DNA of 64,000 nucleotides from Acinetobacter baumannii. Lineage in GTDB: Bacteria; Pseudomonadota; Gammaproteobacteria; Pseudomonadales; Moraxellaceae. A program made the position numbers and the translations under genes. Below are positions 17,787 through 30,636 of this stretch, piece by piece (the first letter of the stretch is position 1; each line of letters starts with the position of its first letter). Under the pieces are notes generated by a model that did no database searches, was not told the origin of the DNA, and worked only from the letters and a program-made list of their open reading frames with translations. The stretch is taken from NCBI RefSeq assembly GCF_009759685.1, contig NZ_CP046654.1, positions 806,001 to 870,000 on the forward strand, written 5' to 3'.

Positions 17787-18137
17787 TTAAACAGAACGCC
17801 CATCAAAATAATTTATTTTTATCTTTTCTAAATCAATATCATCTATACATCGAACATTAATCGCAAAGATCGAATTACCTTGGGCATCTATACCTTGAGC
17901 ATAGGGATGAATACCGCAATTTTTACAGAAATGATGATTAATCACATGCTTGTTAAAAGTGTAATTCGCTAAAATATCAGGAGAATCTAAAGTAACGGTA
18001 ACCTGATTAGTCGGCAGGAACCAAAGTAAAGACCCTTTCTTTTGGCAGATAGAACAATTACAAGATAAGGCTTCTGTTAGCTCACCTTCCGCGGCAAACT
18101 TTACCTGACCACAATGACAACTTCCTTTATATTCCAT
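17787..18137 (-). CDS. GFA-family zinc-binding protein (CENP-V/GFA domain)
   Basis: A 116-residue protein made of one GFA domain. The zinc ligands are easily seen: CHCGQVKF (Cys7, Cys9), CNCSICQKKGS (Cys26, Cys28, Cys31) and FCKNCGIHPY near residue 75. The family was named for glutathione-dependent formaldehyde activation, but most members are of unproven function. AGGA lies upstream of the ATG. It leads a two-gene unit with the DUF4256 protein. Confidence 0.85.
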   Translation of the reverse strand: MEYKGSCHCGQVKFAAEGELTEALSCNCSICQKKGSLLWFLPTNQVTVTLDSPDILANYTFNKHVINHHFCKNCGIHPYAQGIDAQGNSIFAINVRCIDDIDLEKIKINYFDGRSV

Positions 18138-18282
18138 TTTATTTTTCCTATTTCTAATTTTTTATAGTTTTATAATATTCTGCCGTTTAGTTCAATTTTC
18201 AATCTAATAGAACCGAGTAAGCATCCAAAAATGATTTGTAGTTCTATATTTAAATAATTCTTTATTGATTGCTTTCCCATAT

Positions 18283-18319
18283 AAAAAAACACCCCAACCT
18301 CTTTTGAGATTGGGGTGTT
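18283..18319 (-). terminator. Terminator of the rRNA operon
   Basis: A 10-bp stem (AACACCCCAA / TTGGGGTGTT) with a further CTC/GAG pairing inside, followed on the minus strand by T7. It lies just beyond the 5S rRNA gene. Confidence 0.9.
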
Positions 18320-18330
18320 TAGAATAATGA

Positions 18331-18444
18331 GCTGGCGATGACTTACTCTCACATGGGTAATCCCACACTACCATCAGCGCTAAGAGGTTTCACTTCTGAG
18401 TTCGGGAAGGGATCAGGTGGTTCACTCTTGCTATGGTCGCCAGC
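18331..18444 (-). rRNA. rrf: 5S ribosomal RNA
   Basis: About 114 bases on the minus strand, beginning GCTGGCGACCATAGC and ending GTAAGTCATCGCCAGC, whose ends pair as helix I. The CCCGAACTCAGAAGTGAAAC loop is the universal bacterial 5S signature. It is the last gene of the rRNA operon. Confidence 0.97.
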
Positions 18445-18633
18445 ACAACTGTTTATGGATACTTGCTTGGGTCTTATTTGATGCCGAAGCGTTTTCCAAA
18501 TCTGTAACAGACTGGGCTGATTGAATCTTACTTTATCTGTTCATTTTAGCTAGAGGTATAACTAAATCAAGTTGTCTTGCATATTTAAGAATCGATTGAT
18601 GCTTCATATACAACTGCTTGGGTGTTGTATAGT
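18445..18633 (-). other. 23S-5S spacer
   Basis: About 190 bases, with no gene seen. The bases adjoining the 23S 3' end (18614-18637) are complementary to the leader of 23S and form part of its processing stem. Confidence 0.7.
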
Positions 18634-21522
<2,889 letters not shown>

Positions 21523-21861
21523 TACAACCCCAAACAGTCGATGTTACCTACAAGTTAGTAACTTCAACATTTCAGTTTAGAGCACTGTGCACTTAAGCAC
21601 TGTACAGCTTCAATCTAAATTCACATACCAAAACGCTTGATTCAGTTAATTTGCTAGTTCTCAATTCATCTAGATTAATTGCTTAACCTAAACTCTTGAG
21701 TGAACAATTTATTTCAGACTCAATTTTGCCAATCTGTTAATGAGTTAATGTGTCTTCGTCAGATCACACTAATTACCGTGATAATGAAATCACAGAAGTT
21801 AATAAACCAAGATCTCAATCTTTATTTACTAATTTCTGTAATCCGAACTTATCTTAAGTTC
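21523..21861 (-). other. Internal transcribed spacer between tRNA-Ala and 23S rRNA
   Basis: About 340 bases without a gene. The end adjoining 23S (21515-21535) pairs with 18614-18637 across the 23S gene as an RNase III processing stem. A small inverted repeat (GTTAC/GTAAC) is seen near 21543. No other structure stands out. Confidence 0.7.
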
Positions 21862-21937
21862 TGGTGGAGACTAGGAGAGTCGAACTCCTGACCTCCTGCG
21901 TGCAAAGCAGGCGCTCTACCAACTAAGCTAAGTCCCC
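21862..21937 (-). tRNA. tRNA-Ala(TGC)
   Basis: A 76-base gene with a complete cloverleaf; GGGGACT pairs with AGTCTCC, the anticodon loop reads TTTGCAC and a CCA end is encoded. It is in the 16S-23S spacer as usual. Confidence 0.98.
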
Positions 21938-21992
21938 AGCTTACATCATCAATCATGTATCTTTTATCTATAACTTCAACCAGTCAAAGTCA

Positions 21993-22069
<77 letters not shown>

Positions 22070-22083
22070 TCAGATACATCTAT

Positions 22084-22110
22084 GAAGAACAACTTGTTGT
22101 GGATTCTTAC
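22084..22110 (-). other. 16S rRNA processing stem, 3' arm
   Basis: This 27-base segment in the spacer is complementary, apart from one bulged base and one G-U type change, to 23799-23824 upstream of 16S. Such stems are cut by RNase III to release pre-16S. Confidence 0.75.
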
Positions 22111-22128
22111 CAATCGTCAATCTTTCGT

Positions 22129-23665
<1,537 letters not shown>

Positions 23666-23798
23666 AAATCATTTTGCACCTTATTTATAGACAAGGTGCC
23701 AATTCTGGCTCATCAATTACTGACTTAAATTTCGCTCAAATAAACTTCGAGTAATTTAAACCAATCAATCAATGAAAATTATTTCGATTAATCAATCA

Positions 23799-23824
23799 GT
23801 AAAAATCCACACAAGTTGTTCTTC
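23799..23824 (-). other. 16S rRNA processing stem, 5' arm
   Basis: The partner of 22084-22110, about 135 bases upstream of the mature 16S 5' end in the leader. Confidence 0.75.
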
Positions 23825-23876
23825 AATTCTCTTAATGATCTTCTTACTGGTTCGTCACCAGCAAGCTAGGTCGGCT

Positions 23877-23904
23877 ATATTACTCTTAATCTCTTAAAAG
23901 TCAA
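23877..23904 (-). promoter_or_regulatory. rRNA operon promoter P2
   Basis: On the minus strand TTGACT and TAATAT are separated by 16 bases, and the start region downstream (AGCCGACC) is GC-rich as in stringently controlled promoters. It lies about 210 bases upstream of 16S. Confidence 0.75.
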
Positions 23905-24039
23905 CAGGTAATTTCGATATTTTTAAAACTCATTCTCTAAACCAACTTACCATCAAATTCATCACTTAAAGCAACCAATCTAATCACAAGTAACTGTTTT
24001 TCAACAAGTTTCTATCTGCATCACCGCCGATGGATGTGC

Positions 24040-24067
24040 ATTATAGACCATCTCTTTCCCTTTGCAA
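24040..24067 (-). promoter_or_regulatory. rRNA operon promoter P1
   Basis: On the minus strand TTGCAA and a perfect TATAAT are separated by 16 bases, followed by GCACATCC. It lies about 375 bases upstream of 16S; the leader between P1 and 16S holds no gene. Confidence 0.75.
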
Positions 24068-24127
24068 CCCCTTTTTCTAGCATTTCATATCAAGCGGTCG
24101 TTTTTTACCCAAAAATGATAAAAATAT

Positions 24128-25195
24128 TCATTTTTTATATAAACACGGTTGTAAAAGCAGCAATTTATCGAGCATTTTTTCGTTTTGATTCTTTTCTTGC
24201 CATCTTAAAGGTCGACAATCAATGTATTCACAATATCCACCTTCTCCTTGAAGACATTGATCATTCCAACTTAATTGATAACGAAAACTTCCTATGTATC
24301 CAGCAGCTAACCCAAATTTGTAATCACCACGACTTTCACCATAGAGTTCAAAAATAACTTTTCCATTTTTTTTACATTGCCAAGAAAACTCTCGTGGTAA
24401 ATACATTTCTCGCCCATGCGGTGTTTCAACTTTTGGATAAACCCGGTGGATGTGGAAGTTAACATCTTCTGTAAACGTGACGGGCTGCTTTCCTAGTTCT
24501 TGAATATCTAAACGTGAAAATAGAATGATATTCCACTGATTTCTTATTTGAGAAAGTGTGACTTGAGTGGTTTCATTCAAATTAATAATTTGACAGGTAT
24601 AAAAACATAAAGATAAAAAAGGTAAATGTAAGGCCCGAGCATGTTTAAATCGGCCTAATCCATTGACCTCATATTTCTGTCCTTTATATAAAATCTCACC
24701 TTCACAGTGGCACAAAATAGACCAGTAGTCAGATATTCCCCACTGCAATGCTGATGAATTCGAAATGTCGGAAGGAGTTTGGACGATTAAATCACAGCTC
24801 ATTTCAGAATCGATTCGTCTAAGCTGAACTCTTGGGATTTGCCACTCAATAAGATCAGTTTTATCGAATTGATACCGACTAGGATTAAGCTGACATTGGC
24901 GTCGAATGGAATAAGTTTTTAAGTGCCCTACACTATGTAAGCTATTGCTAACCAGTACAGTTGCTGTATCAACTGCAGAAGTCACAATATCATTTGCGTT
25001 ATAGCAAAGAGGGATTCTAGGCTGACCGATTAGACTAATGTAATTAAAGTAACGAAGTGGTGCAGGCAGGTTAGGAAGAATTAAACCTTGATAGACAACT
25101 TTAAAAAAACCTCTGGCGGGCTGATAGACAACTCCCCCATTTGAGTTGAGGCTCAGTTGCTGTAATTGATTTTTTTCACTTATCAACTTAGGCAT
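24128..25195 (-). CDS. Conserved protein of unknown function, possibly DUF6670/AttH-like
   Basis: A 355-residue protein without signal peptide or clear membrane span. The frame is rich in aromatic residues and beta-strand-like segments (GISDYWSILCHCEGEILYKGQ, YGESRGDYKFGLAAGYIGSFRYQ), which recalls the lipocalin-like AttH/CrtC fold; I am not certain of the family. The longest frame begins four codons earlier, but its ATGAGG contains the GAGG that serves the MPKLIS start six bases on, so 25195 is chosen. It follows pssA by 18 bases and is probably in the same transcript. Confidence 0.65.
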   Translation of the reverse strand: MPKLISEKNQLQQLSLNSNGGVVYQPARGFFKVVYQGLILPNLPAPLRYFNYISLIGQPRIPLCYNANDIVTSAVDTATVLVSNSLHSVGHLKTYSIRRQCQLNPSRYQFDKTDLIEWQIPRVQLRRIDSEMSCDLIVQTPSDISNSSALQWGISDYWSILCHCEGEILYKGQKYEVNGLGRFKHARALHLPFLSLCFYTCQIINLNETTQVTLSQIRNQWNIILFSRLDIQELGKQPVTFTEDVNFHIHRVYPKVETPHGREMYLPREFSWQCKKNGKVIFELYGESRGDYKFGLAAGYIGSFRYQLSWNDQCLQGEGGYCEYIDCRPLRWQEKNQNEKMLDKLLLLQPCLYKK

Positions 25196-25213
25196 ACCGA
25201 ACCTCATCTAATT

Positions 25214-26047
25214 TTATGTTTTGATGGTCTCGTTATTTTTTTTAGCTAAAAGTGTGGTAACAAAACCTGATAGAGCATAGATGATTGATACAATCAAAAT
25301 ACCCATTGGAATATTATAAGTGATTGCTGCAAAAATCAGTACTACTGGCAACATAACTACAAAAGGAACACGCTTACGATCCATTTGCTTAAATGAGTAA
25401 TATTTAATATTAGAAATCATAAGTAGTCCCACAACCACCATGATGACCGCATTAATGGTTTGAATAGCAATATCGCGTAAATCAAAAATGAACGGATAAT
25501 CACGAGCTACCCATACGAGTGAAATAATGATAATCGCGGCGAGTGGACTAGCAATACCAATAAAATAGCGCTTATCAACCACTCCAATCTGAACATTAAA
25601 TCGTGCTAAACGGAACGCGGCACAAGCGGTATAAACAAAACAGCATGCCAAACCGATACGGCCTAAGTCATGTAGACTCCAGCTATACATTAGCATTGCT
25701 GGCGCTACACCAAATGCTAACAAATCTGATAAAGAGTCATATTGCTCACCAAAAGCACTTTGGGCACCAATAGCTCTGGCAACGCGTCCATCTAACCCAT
25801 CAAATAATGCTGCAAGAAAAATGGCATAAATCGCTTGAGCAAATTCGCCATTCATACTTGCAATAATGGAATAGAAACCAGACAACAAAGCGGCTGTCGT
25901 GATTAAGTTAGGCCAAAGGTAAATACCTCTGCGCTTCACTTTTTGTCCTTCCGGATTATCTTCTTCTTCAACCACTTCGAACGTAATCCCATCAAAAGAA
26001 TGTTCATTATGAGTTAAATCTTGCTCTGGTTTAGGCGCATTTGTCAT
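25214..26047 (-). CDS. pssA: CDP-diacylglycerol-serine O-phosphatidyltransferase PssA
   Basis: PssA makes phosphatidylserine, the precursor of phosphatidylethanolamine, in the inner membrane. The 277 residues show the complete CDP-alcohol phosphotransferase motif: Asp86-Gly87, Ala90-Arg91, Gly100, Asp104 and Asp108. About seven hydrophobic spans follow a polar, acidic N-terminus. It belongs to the integral-membrane type of PssA rather than the soluble E. coli phospholipase D-like type. Confidence 0.92.
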   Translation of the reverse strand: MTNAPKPEQDLTHNEHSFDGITFEVVEEEDNPEGQKVKRRGIYLWPNLITTAALLSGFYSIIASMNGEFAQAIYAIFLAALFDGLDGRVARAIGAQSAFGEQYDSLSDLLAFGVAPAMLMYSWSLHDLGRIGLACCFVYTACAAFRLARFNVQIGVVDKRYFIGIASPLAAIIIISLVWVARDYPFIFDLRDIAIQTINAVIMVVVGLLMISNIKYYSFKQMDRKRVPFVVMLPVVLIFAAITYNIPMGILIVSIIYALSGFVTTLLAKKNNETIKT

Positions 26048-26088
26048 TATTTTCTATTCCAAACATGTGCATTGATTTAGATTAATTA

Positions 26089-26946
26089 TTACTCACCCAC
26101 TAACCAACGTACAGCGGCATGACCACCTGTTTCTTGCATACGTAAGTGAGGGAATAACCATTGTAGGGCTTGATCTGCTTGTTCGGAGAACTGCCAAGGT
26201 GGGTTAATTACTAATAAACCACAACCATTCAAACCTACAGGTGTGTCATCTGGCCAAACACAAATTTCACAGATTAATTGACGGCGAATTCCAGTTTTAA
26301 ACATTTTCTTTTCAAAACGTTCAATCATTGCGCGATCTTTAATTGGATACCAAACCGCGAAGACACCTGTTGGCCATTTTTTATAAGCGCTTTGTAAAAG
26401 TTCAACCAATTGCGGGAAATCCTTACGCTCTAATTCGTAAGGCGGATCAATCATCACTAAACCGCGCTTTTCCTTTGGTGGAATTACGGCAAGCAAACCT
26501 TCATATGCATCACGCTCATGCAAACCTGCACGTTTATCATGAATGTTATGGCGTAATTGTTGAAATACATCACGCTGCATTTCAAATATTGTAGCCTTAT
26601 CAATTTCACGCATACCTTGTAAAGCAAACCACGGAGAGCCCGGATAACTTCCCTTACCTTCTTGAGCACGTAATTCTTCTACAAGTTTTAGGTATTGCTG
26701 GATGGCTTCAGGAGCTTGGCGCTTTTCCATGTCAGAAAGCTGTACAAGACGATGAATACCTGTTAGGAATTCTCCTGACTTTTGTGCAGGTGCCTGAGAT
26801 AGATCATATTTTCCTGCACCTCCATGCGTATCGATATAACGATAAGGTTTATCTTTAGCATTTAAACGGTTGAGAAGCTGTAGCAAAAGCACATGCTTCA
26901 TAACATCTGCAAAGTTGCCCGCATGGAAATGGTGACGGTAATTCAT
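26089..26946 (-). CDS. rlmJ: 23S rRNA A2030 N6-methyltransferase RlmJ
   Basis: RlmJ methylates A2030 in domain V of 23S rRNA; in E. coli it also supports use of extracellular DNA as nutrient, a trait of possible interest in naturally competent Acinetobacter. The 285-residue protein starts with the family signature MNYRHHFHAGNFADVMKHV and contains the N6-adenine methyltransferase motif DPPYE near residue 166. Length and order are normal. A GAGGAA lies upstream, but 13 bases from the ATG. Confidence 0.93.
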   Translation of the reverse strand: MNYRHHFHAGNFADVMKHVLLLQLLNRLNAKDKPYRYIDTHGGAGKYDLSQAPAQKSGEFLTGIHRLVQLSDMEKRQAPEAIQQYLKLVEELRAQEGKGSYPGSPWFALQGMREIDKATIFEMQRDVFQQLRHNIHDKRAGLHERDAYEGLLAVIPPKEKRGLVMIDPPYELERKDFPQLVELLQSAYKKWPTGVFAVWYPIKDRAMIERFEKKMFKTGIRRQLICEICVWPDDTPVGLNGCGLLVINPPWQFSEQADQALQWLFPHLRMQETGGHAAVRWLVGE

Positions 26947-27063
26947 GTTGACTTTAATTCCTCAATTCAACGATTAGTTTAACATGAAAAAAATATTCTT
27001 TCGTAAGGTTGTGATCATCTAAAATAAGGCTGCTTGATTTTCTTACGATCGATATGAGGTTAT

Positions 27064-27669
27064 ATGCACTCTCAACCGCTTCCTGACTGCTGGAATCTGG
27101 ACCAGATTTTAGATGACTTAAATGCTCATGGTTTCGCAATTGTGAACCAAGCTTATTCTGCTGAATATCATACTCAAGTTGCCAAAGAGTGTAGCCATCA
27201 CTTTGATGAGTTTCGAGAAGCGGGTATTCAAAATGGTGTGGTGAGTACGATCCGAAGCGATCATATTTTATGGATTAATGAATCTCTTCCTGTTGCTGAG
27301 CAGCATGTAGAAACATTAACTTCATTTTGCCAGCATCTAAATCAAGCTTTCTTTTTAGGTATTAAAGAAGTTGAAGCACATTTTGCCTGTTATAACCCAG
27401 GTGAATTCTACGCATTACATCGAGATAACCCTCAGCAAAAAAATGATCGTATTATGTCTACCGTTTATTATTTACACCCTCAATGGCAAGATGAGTGGGG
27501 TGGCCAATTACGCTTACAAGATAAAAACGATATTTGGCATATCATTACACCAGAGCCTAATCGCTTAGTTATATTCCAGAGCAATTTGCTTCATGAGGTT
27601 TTAGTTTCTAAACAGCAACGCCTCTCTATTACTGCTTGGCTTCGTAGCGGAAACTCAATTTGGGTTTAA
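27064..27669 (+). CDS. 2-oxoglutarate/Fe(II)-dependent oxygenase (prolyl 4-hydroxylase-like)
   Basis: A 201-residue oxygenase with the iron facial triad His119-x-Asp121 (ALHRDNPQQ) and His177 (NLLHEVL) and a probable 2-oxoglutarate-binding Arg186. The double-stranded beta-helix core runs from about residue 100 to the end (STVYYLHPQWQDEWGGQLRL, EPNRLVIFQS). Bacterial homologues hydroxylate proline in EF-Tu or other proteins, but the substrate here is unknown. GAGG lies just ahead of the ATG. Confidence 0.85.
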   Translation: MHSQPLPDCWNLDQILDDLNAHGFAIVNQAYSAEYHTQVAKECSHHFDEFREAGIQNGVVSTIRSDHILWINESLPVAEQHVETLTSFCQHLNQAFFLGIKEVEAHFACYNPGEFYALHRDNPQQKNDRIMSTVYYLHPQWQDEWGGQLRLQDKNDIWHIITPEPNRLVIFQSNLLHEVLVSKQQRLSITAWLRSGNSIWV

Positions 27670-27736
27670 AAGAAAGCTCTTTAAATTTCTTAAACGGACC
27701 CGATATAAAAGATATTGATTAAAAAGGCGAAGGCGT

Positions 27737-28264
27737 ATGTCTATTGAAACAAAAGCGATTGTGTCCAGAATTGGTGAAACAGACCAACTCTATTTAACTG
27801 AGAATACGCCCGAGCTTGCTTTGGAGCGTGCAGAATTACGTATGCAGCTCGTTACGTTAAGCCGTGTTCGCCAAGAACAAATTCACTTCTTGCAAGAAGC
27901 CATAGTTTTGCTGGAACAAGCTCGTATGGAATATGAAGAAATGCCAATGAGTTTGTATTTAAACCTATCGCTGCATTTAGCTAAAGCTTATATGCTTTAT
28001 TTTGAGTTAAATAAGGAAAAACGCTTTGCGCTGATTGCTCAGCAAATTTTGAAACCTCTAGCTCATCATCAACATGGCGATATATATTTCTTCTTGGCTT
28101 ATGCGTCAGCAGCACAGCAAGAGTCTGCACTAACTCGTCATTGGCTCACAAAATATTTATCAACTGCTCAATGTGATCTTGAGTTGCTTCATGAACATCC
28201 TATATTTAATCCGGTACGTCATGAACCATGGTATAAAAATTTAATTAAGTTAAGAACTCACTAA
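27737..28264 (+). CDS. Unknown helical protein
   Basis: A 175-residue soluble protein of unknown function. It is almost entirely predicted helix (LERAELRMQLVTLSRVRQEQIHFLQEAIVLL and repeats of similar pitch), suggestive of a TPR-like or coiled fold, though no formal repeat could be assigned. No signal peptide or cysteine cluster is seen. It follows the oxygenase by 67 bases and ends at a strong bidirectional terminator. Confidence 0.6.
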   Translation: MSIETKAIVSRIGETDQLYLTENTPELALERAELRMQLVTLSRVRQEQIHFLQEAIVLLEQARMEYEEMPMSLYLNLSLHLAKAYMLYFELNKEKRFALIAQQILKPLAHHQHGDIYFFLAYASAAQQESALTRHWLTKYLSTAQCDLELLHEHPIFNPVRHEPWYKNLIKLRTH

Positions 28265-28274
28265 CTTATTAATG

Positions 28275-28304
28275 AAAAAGGCCTGTTAACTAACAGGCCT
28301 TTTT
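28275..28304. terminator. Bidirectional terminator
   Basis: AAAAAGGCCTGTTA and its full complement separated by two bases, giving a 14-bp inverted repeat with A- and T-runs at either end. It separates converging genes. Confidence 0.88.
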
Positions 28305-28310
28305 CATTTG

Positions 28311-28556
28311 TTATTTTTTCACACTATCTTCATGTAATTGCTCATTCAGCTCATCAATAACTACAATCCACTCATCATCTTTTTCCCAATGACTTTTTAA
28401 AAAATCACTTTGACCTTGGGACCAGAAAGAGGCCTCATGTAACTTCTGTTCAGCCGGCAATTGATGCGTTCTGATAAAATTTTCAATATTTGCATCATCA
28501 GAATCTAAACCCAATTGCTCAAATAAAAGTTGTAATGTCGGTTGTTGTTCAAACAT
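28311..28556 (-). CDS. DUF2789 family protein
   Basis: An 81-residue protein; the sequence MFEQQPTLQLLFEQLGLDSDD, then LHEASFWSQGQSDFLKSHW, is the standard DUF2789 pattern. Function is not known. The longer frame adds 19 codons, but GGAG eight bases before this ATG and the family length support the chosen start. Confidence 0.82.
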   Translation of the reverse strand: MFEQQPTLQLLFEQLGLDSDDANIENFIRTHQLPAEQKLHEASFWSQGQSDFLKSHWEKDDEWIVVIDELNEQLHEDSVKK

Positions 28557-28672
28557 TGTTATTCTCCCATGGCTTCTTTCCAATAATCTAACAACAATAG
28601 ATGTGAGTTGCATATCTATGCCTATATTTTCTTGTTGTTTTTTGTGTGTTCTTATTAAATTTCACATATAAA

Positions 28673-28697
28673 AAAGCACCCTACAAGAGAGTGCTTT
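28673..28697 (-). terminator. Terminator of mdh
   Basis: On the minus strand a stem AAAGCACTCT with its complement is followed by T-run, about 20 bases beyond the mdh stop. Confidence 0.8.
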
Positions 28698-28718
28698 CCA
28701 ACTCATCAAACTGATGAA

Positions 28719-29705
28719 TTATTTTACCATGTCAGCAATTGCTGCACGTTCTTCTTCAAGCTCGTTTAGAGTGAAGTTGATACGCTCACGGCTGAATTCA
28801 TCGATTTCTAAACCTTGAACGATTTTGTATTCACCGTTTTCAGTTGTTACAGGGAAACCGAACATAACGCCTTCAGGAATACCATAAGAACCGTCAGAAG
28901 GAACACCCATAGTTACCCACTTGCCGTTTGTACCAAGTGCCCAATCACGCATATGGTCGATTGCAGCGTTAGCAGCAGAAGCAGCAGAAGACAAACCACG
29001 CGCTTCGATAATCGCAGCACCACGTTTACCAACAGTTGGAAGGAATACGTCTTTGTTCCAAGCTGGATCGTTGATCTTGTCTTTTAAGCTTTCACCATTT
29101 GCAGTTGCAAAACGGTAGTCAGCATACATCGTTGGAGAGTGGTTACCCCAAACTGTTAATTTTTCGATGTCAGCTACAGCAACACCAGCTTTTTGAGCAA
29201 CTTGAGTCAACGCACGGTTGTGGTCAAGACGCAACATTGCTGTGAAGTTTTTCGCTGGAAGATCTGGAGCAGATTTCATCGCGATGTAAGCATTCGTATT
29301 TGCAGGGTTACCTACAACTAATACTTTAACGTCACGGCTAGCAACTTCGTTTAATGCTTGACCTTGGCCAATGAAGATTTCGCCGTTAACTTTTAACAAG
29401 TCAGCACGTTCCATACCAGGACCACGTGGACGAGAACCTACCAATAACGCATAGTCAGCATCTTTAAATGCAACTTTAGGATCATCAGTCCCGATCATGC
29501 CAGCCAATAAAGGGAAAGCACAGTCATCAAGTTCCATCATTACGCCTTTAAGCGCTTGTTGTGCTTTTTCAACTGGAACTTCAAGCAATTGTAAAATAAC
29601 AGGTTGATCTTTACCTAGCATTTCACCGCTTGCGATACGGAATAATAAGCTGTAACCAATTTGACCTGCAGCGCCAGTCACGGCAACACGAACGGGTTGC
29701 TTCAT
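28719..29705 (-). CDS. mdh: NAD-dependent malate dehydrogenase
   Basis: The TCA-cycle enzyme oxidising malate to oxaloacetate. The 328-residue form belongs to the cytosolic-type (LDH-like group II) MDH found in many gammaproteobacteria. It has the [14 protein letters not shown] nucleotide-binding loop (9-22), [15 protein letters not shown] with substrate-binding arginines, and the catalytic His in [19 protein letters not shown] site precedes the ATG, and a strong hairpin lies in the leader. Confidence 0.96.
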
Positions 29706-29735
29706 GTAATTGTCTCCAATGAGTGTCCTTAATCG

Positions 29736-29760
29736 GGTTAAGTAGCGATTCTACTTAACC
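29736..29760 (-). promoter_or_regulatory. Perfect hairpin in the mdh leader
   Basis: A 10-bp perfect stem (GGTTAAGTAG / CTACTTAACC) with a 5-base loop, about 30 bases upstream of the mdh start codon. There is no T-run after it, so it is not a terminator; an operator or mRNA structure is possible. Confidence 0.5.
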
Positions 29761-29916
29761 AAATCATCATAAACGGCAAAGATTGTACTCTAAAGAAGTG
29801 GCAGATGCATGTAAAAGCGACTCATTTTCACCAAAAGTCTGATAGAAAATACAAATTAACCTTTACAAATAGATTCAATGTATGGTCAGCATTTTTTTAT
29901 GAAATGGTTGTTGCTT

Positions 29917-30579
29917 TTAATAACTGCCTTTAATAGTAATTTCGCTTGGGCAGTTAGAGACAACGTGATTTGAGCATTGCTTATATTGACCATTTACCGT
30001 GTAACAGACTTTAACTTCTGTTAGTACGACATCAGAGCGTGAGAGCTGACAAGTGAAGCGAATACCATTTTGAGGTAAACTCGGATTAAGCTTGGTAAAT
30101 TGTTGACGTAATGTAGATTGCTGCATTTCCACATTAGTAGAGCTGGTTAGATTAGCAGGTATTTTTAAACGTTCAGCAAAGTTAATAATCGTACGGAAAT
30201 ATTGACTTGCATTCATAGGCACACAGCCACCCACACTTCTCCAGAGTTGCACACGAGCATTATTGTCTGGCATCACCCGAGCGACCACCTTAGCTTGCAG
30301 TGGTGACAGTGTAGCTGAGCTTTGTGTTGAACAGTCAGTTCTGGTGGTTTCAGGCATTAAACCAGTAATCGTAAGCGAATATCCTTCAAGACATTTACGC
30401 TGCTTTTGTTTAGAAGGATCTAGCGCACAAACAGCAGGCGTCATCTGTACATGCATAACATAACCTTGCACGTTAACAGGTTCCGCATGTAAAACAGAAC
30501 TCAACAAACCAACGCTTGCACAGATGATCCACCATGCAAGTTGCGATATTGATTGAAGTCCTAGGTCTCTATATTTCAT
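29917..30579 (-). CDS. Secreted RNase T2-like protein without catalytic histidines
   Basis: A 220-residue protein with an N-terminal hydrophobic signal (residues 13-32, ending LHA), so periplasmic or secreted. Cysteine-rich body matches the RNase T2/RNase I pattern: MTPAVCALD near 47, then SLTITGLMPE (68-77) where active enzymes have IHGLWP, and QLWRSVGGC (111-119) where active enzymes have HEWxKHGTC. Both catalytic histidines are Thr72 and Val116, and the Glu and Lys are also lost. The fold residues (Gly, Leu, Pro, Trp, Cys) remain. It is therefore probably an inactive homologue with another role, such as an inhibitor or binding protein. Confidence 0.6.
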   Translation of the reverse strand: MKYRDLGLQSISQLAWWIICASVGLLSSVLHAEPVNVQGYVMHVQMTPAVCALDPSKQKQRKCLEGYSLTITGLMPETTRTDCSTQSSATLSPLQAKVVARVMPDNNARVQLWRSVGGCVPMNASQYFRTIINFAERLKIPANLTSSTNVEMQQSTLRQQFTKLNPSLPQNGIRFTCQLSRSDVVLTEVKVCYTVNGQYKQCSNHVVSNCPSEITIKGSY

Positions 30580-30636
30580 TTAATTAAAACTTGGTTATGC
30601 CAATTAAAAGAATGTTCCATCATTCATCATCTAAAA

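Noticed and set aside
18170..18352. 60-residue frame on the minus strand
   Set aside because: It overlaps the rRNA operon terminator and the 5S end, and has no ribosome site or similarity to known proteins.
24034..24357. 107-residue frame on the plus strand
   Set aside because: It overlaps the rRNA P1 promoter and the 3' end of the unknown gene on the other strand; composition is not protein-like.
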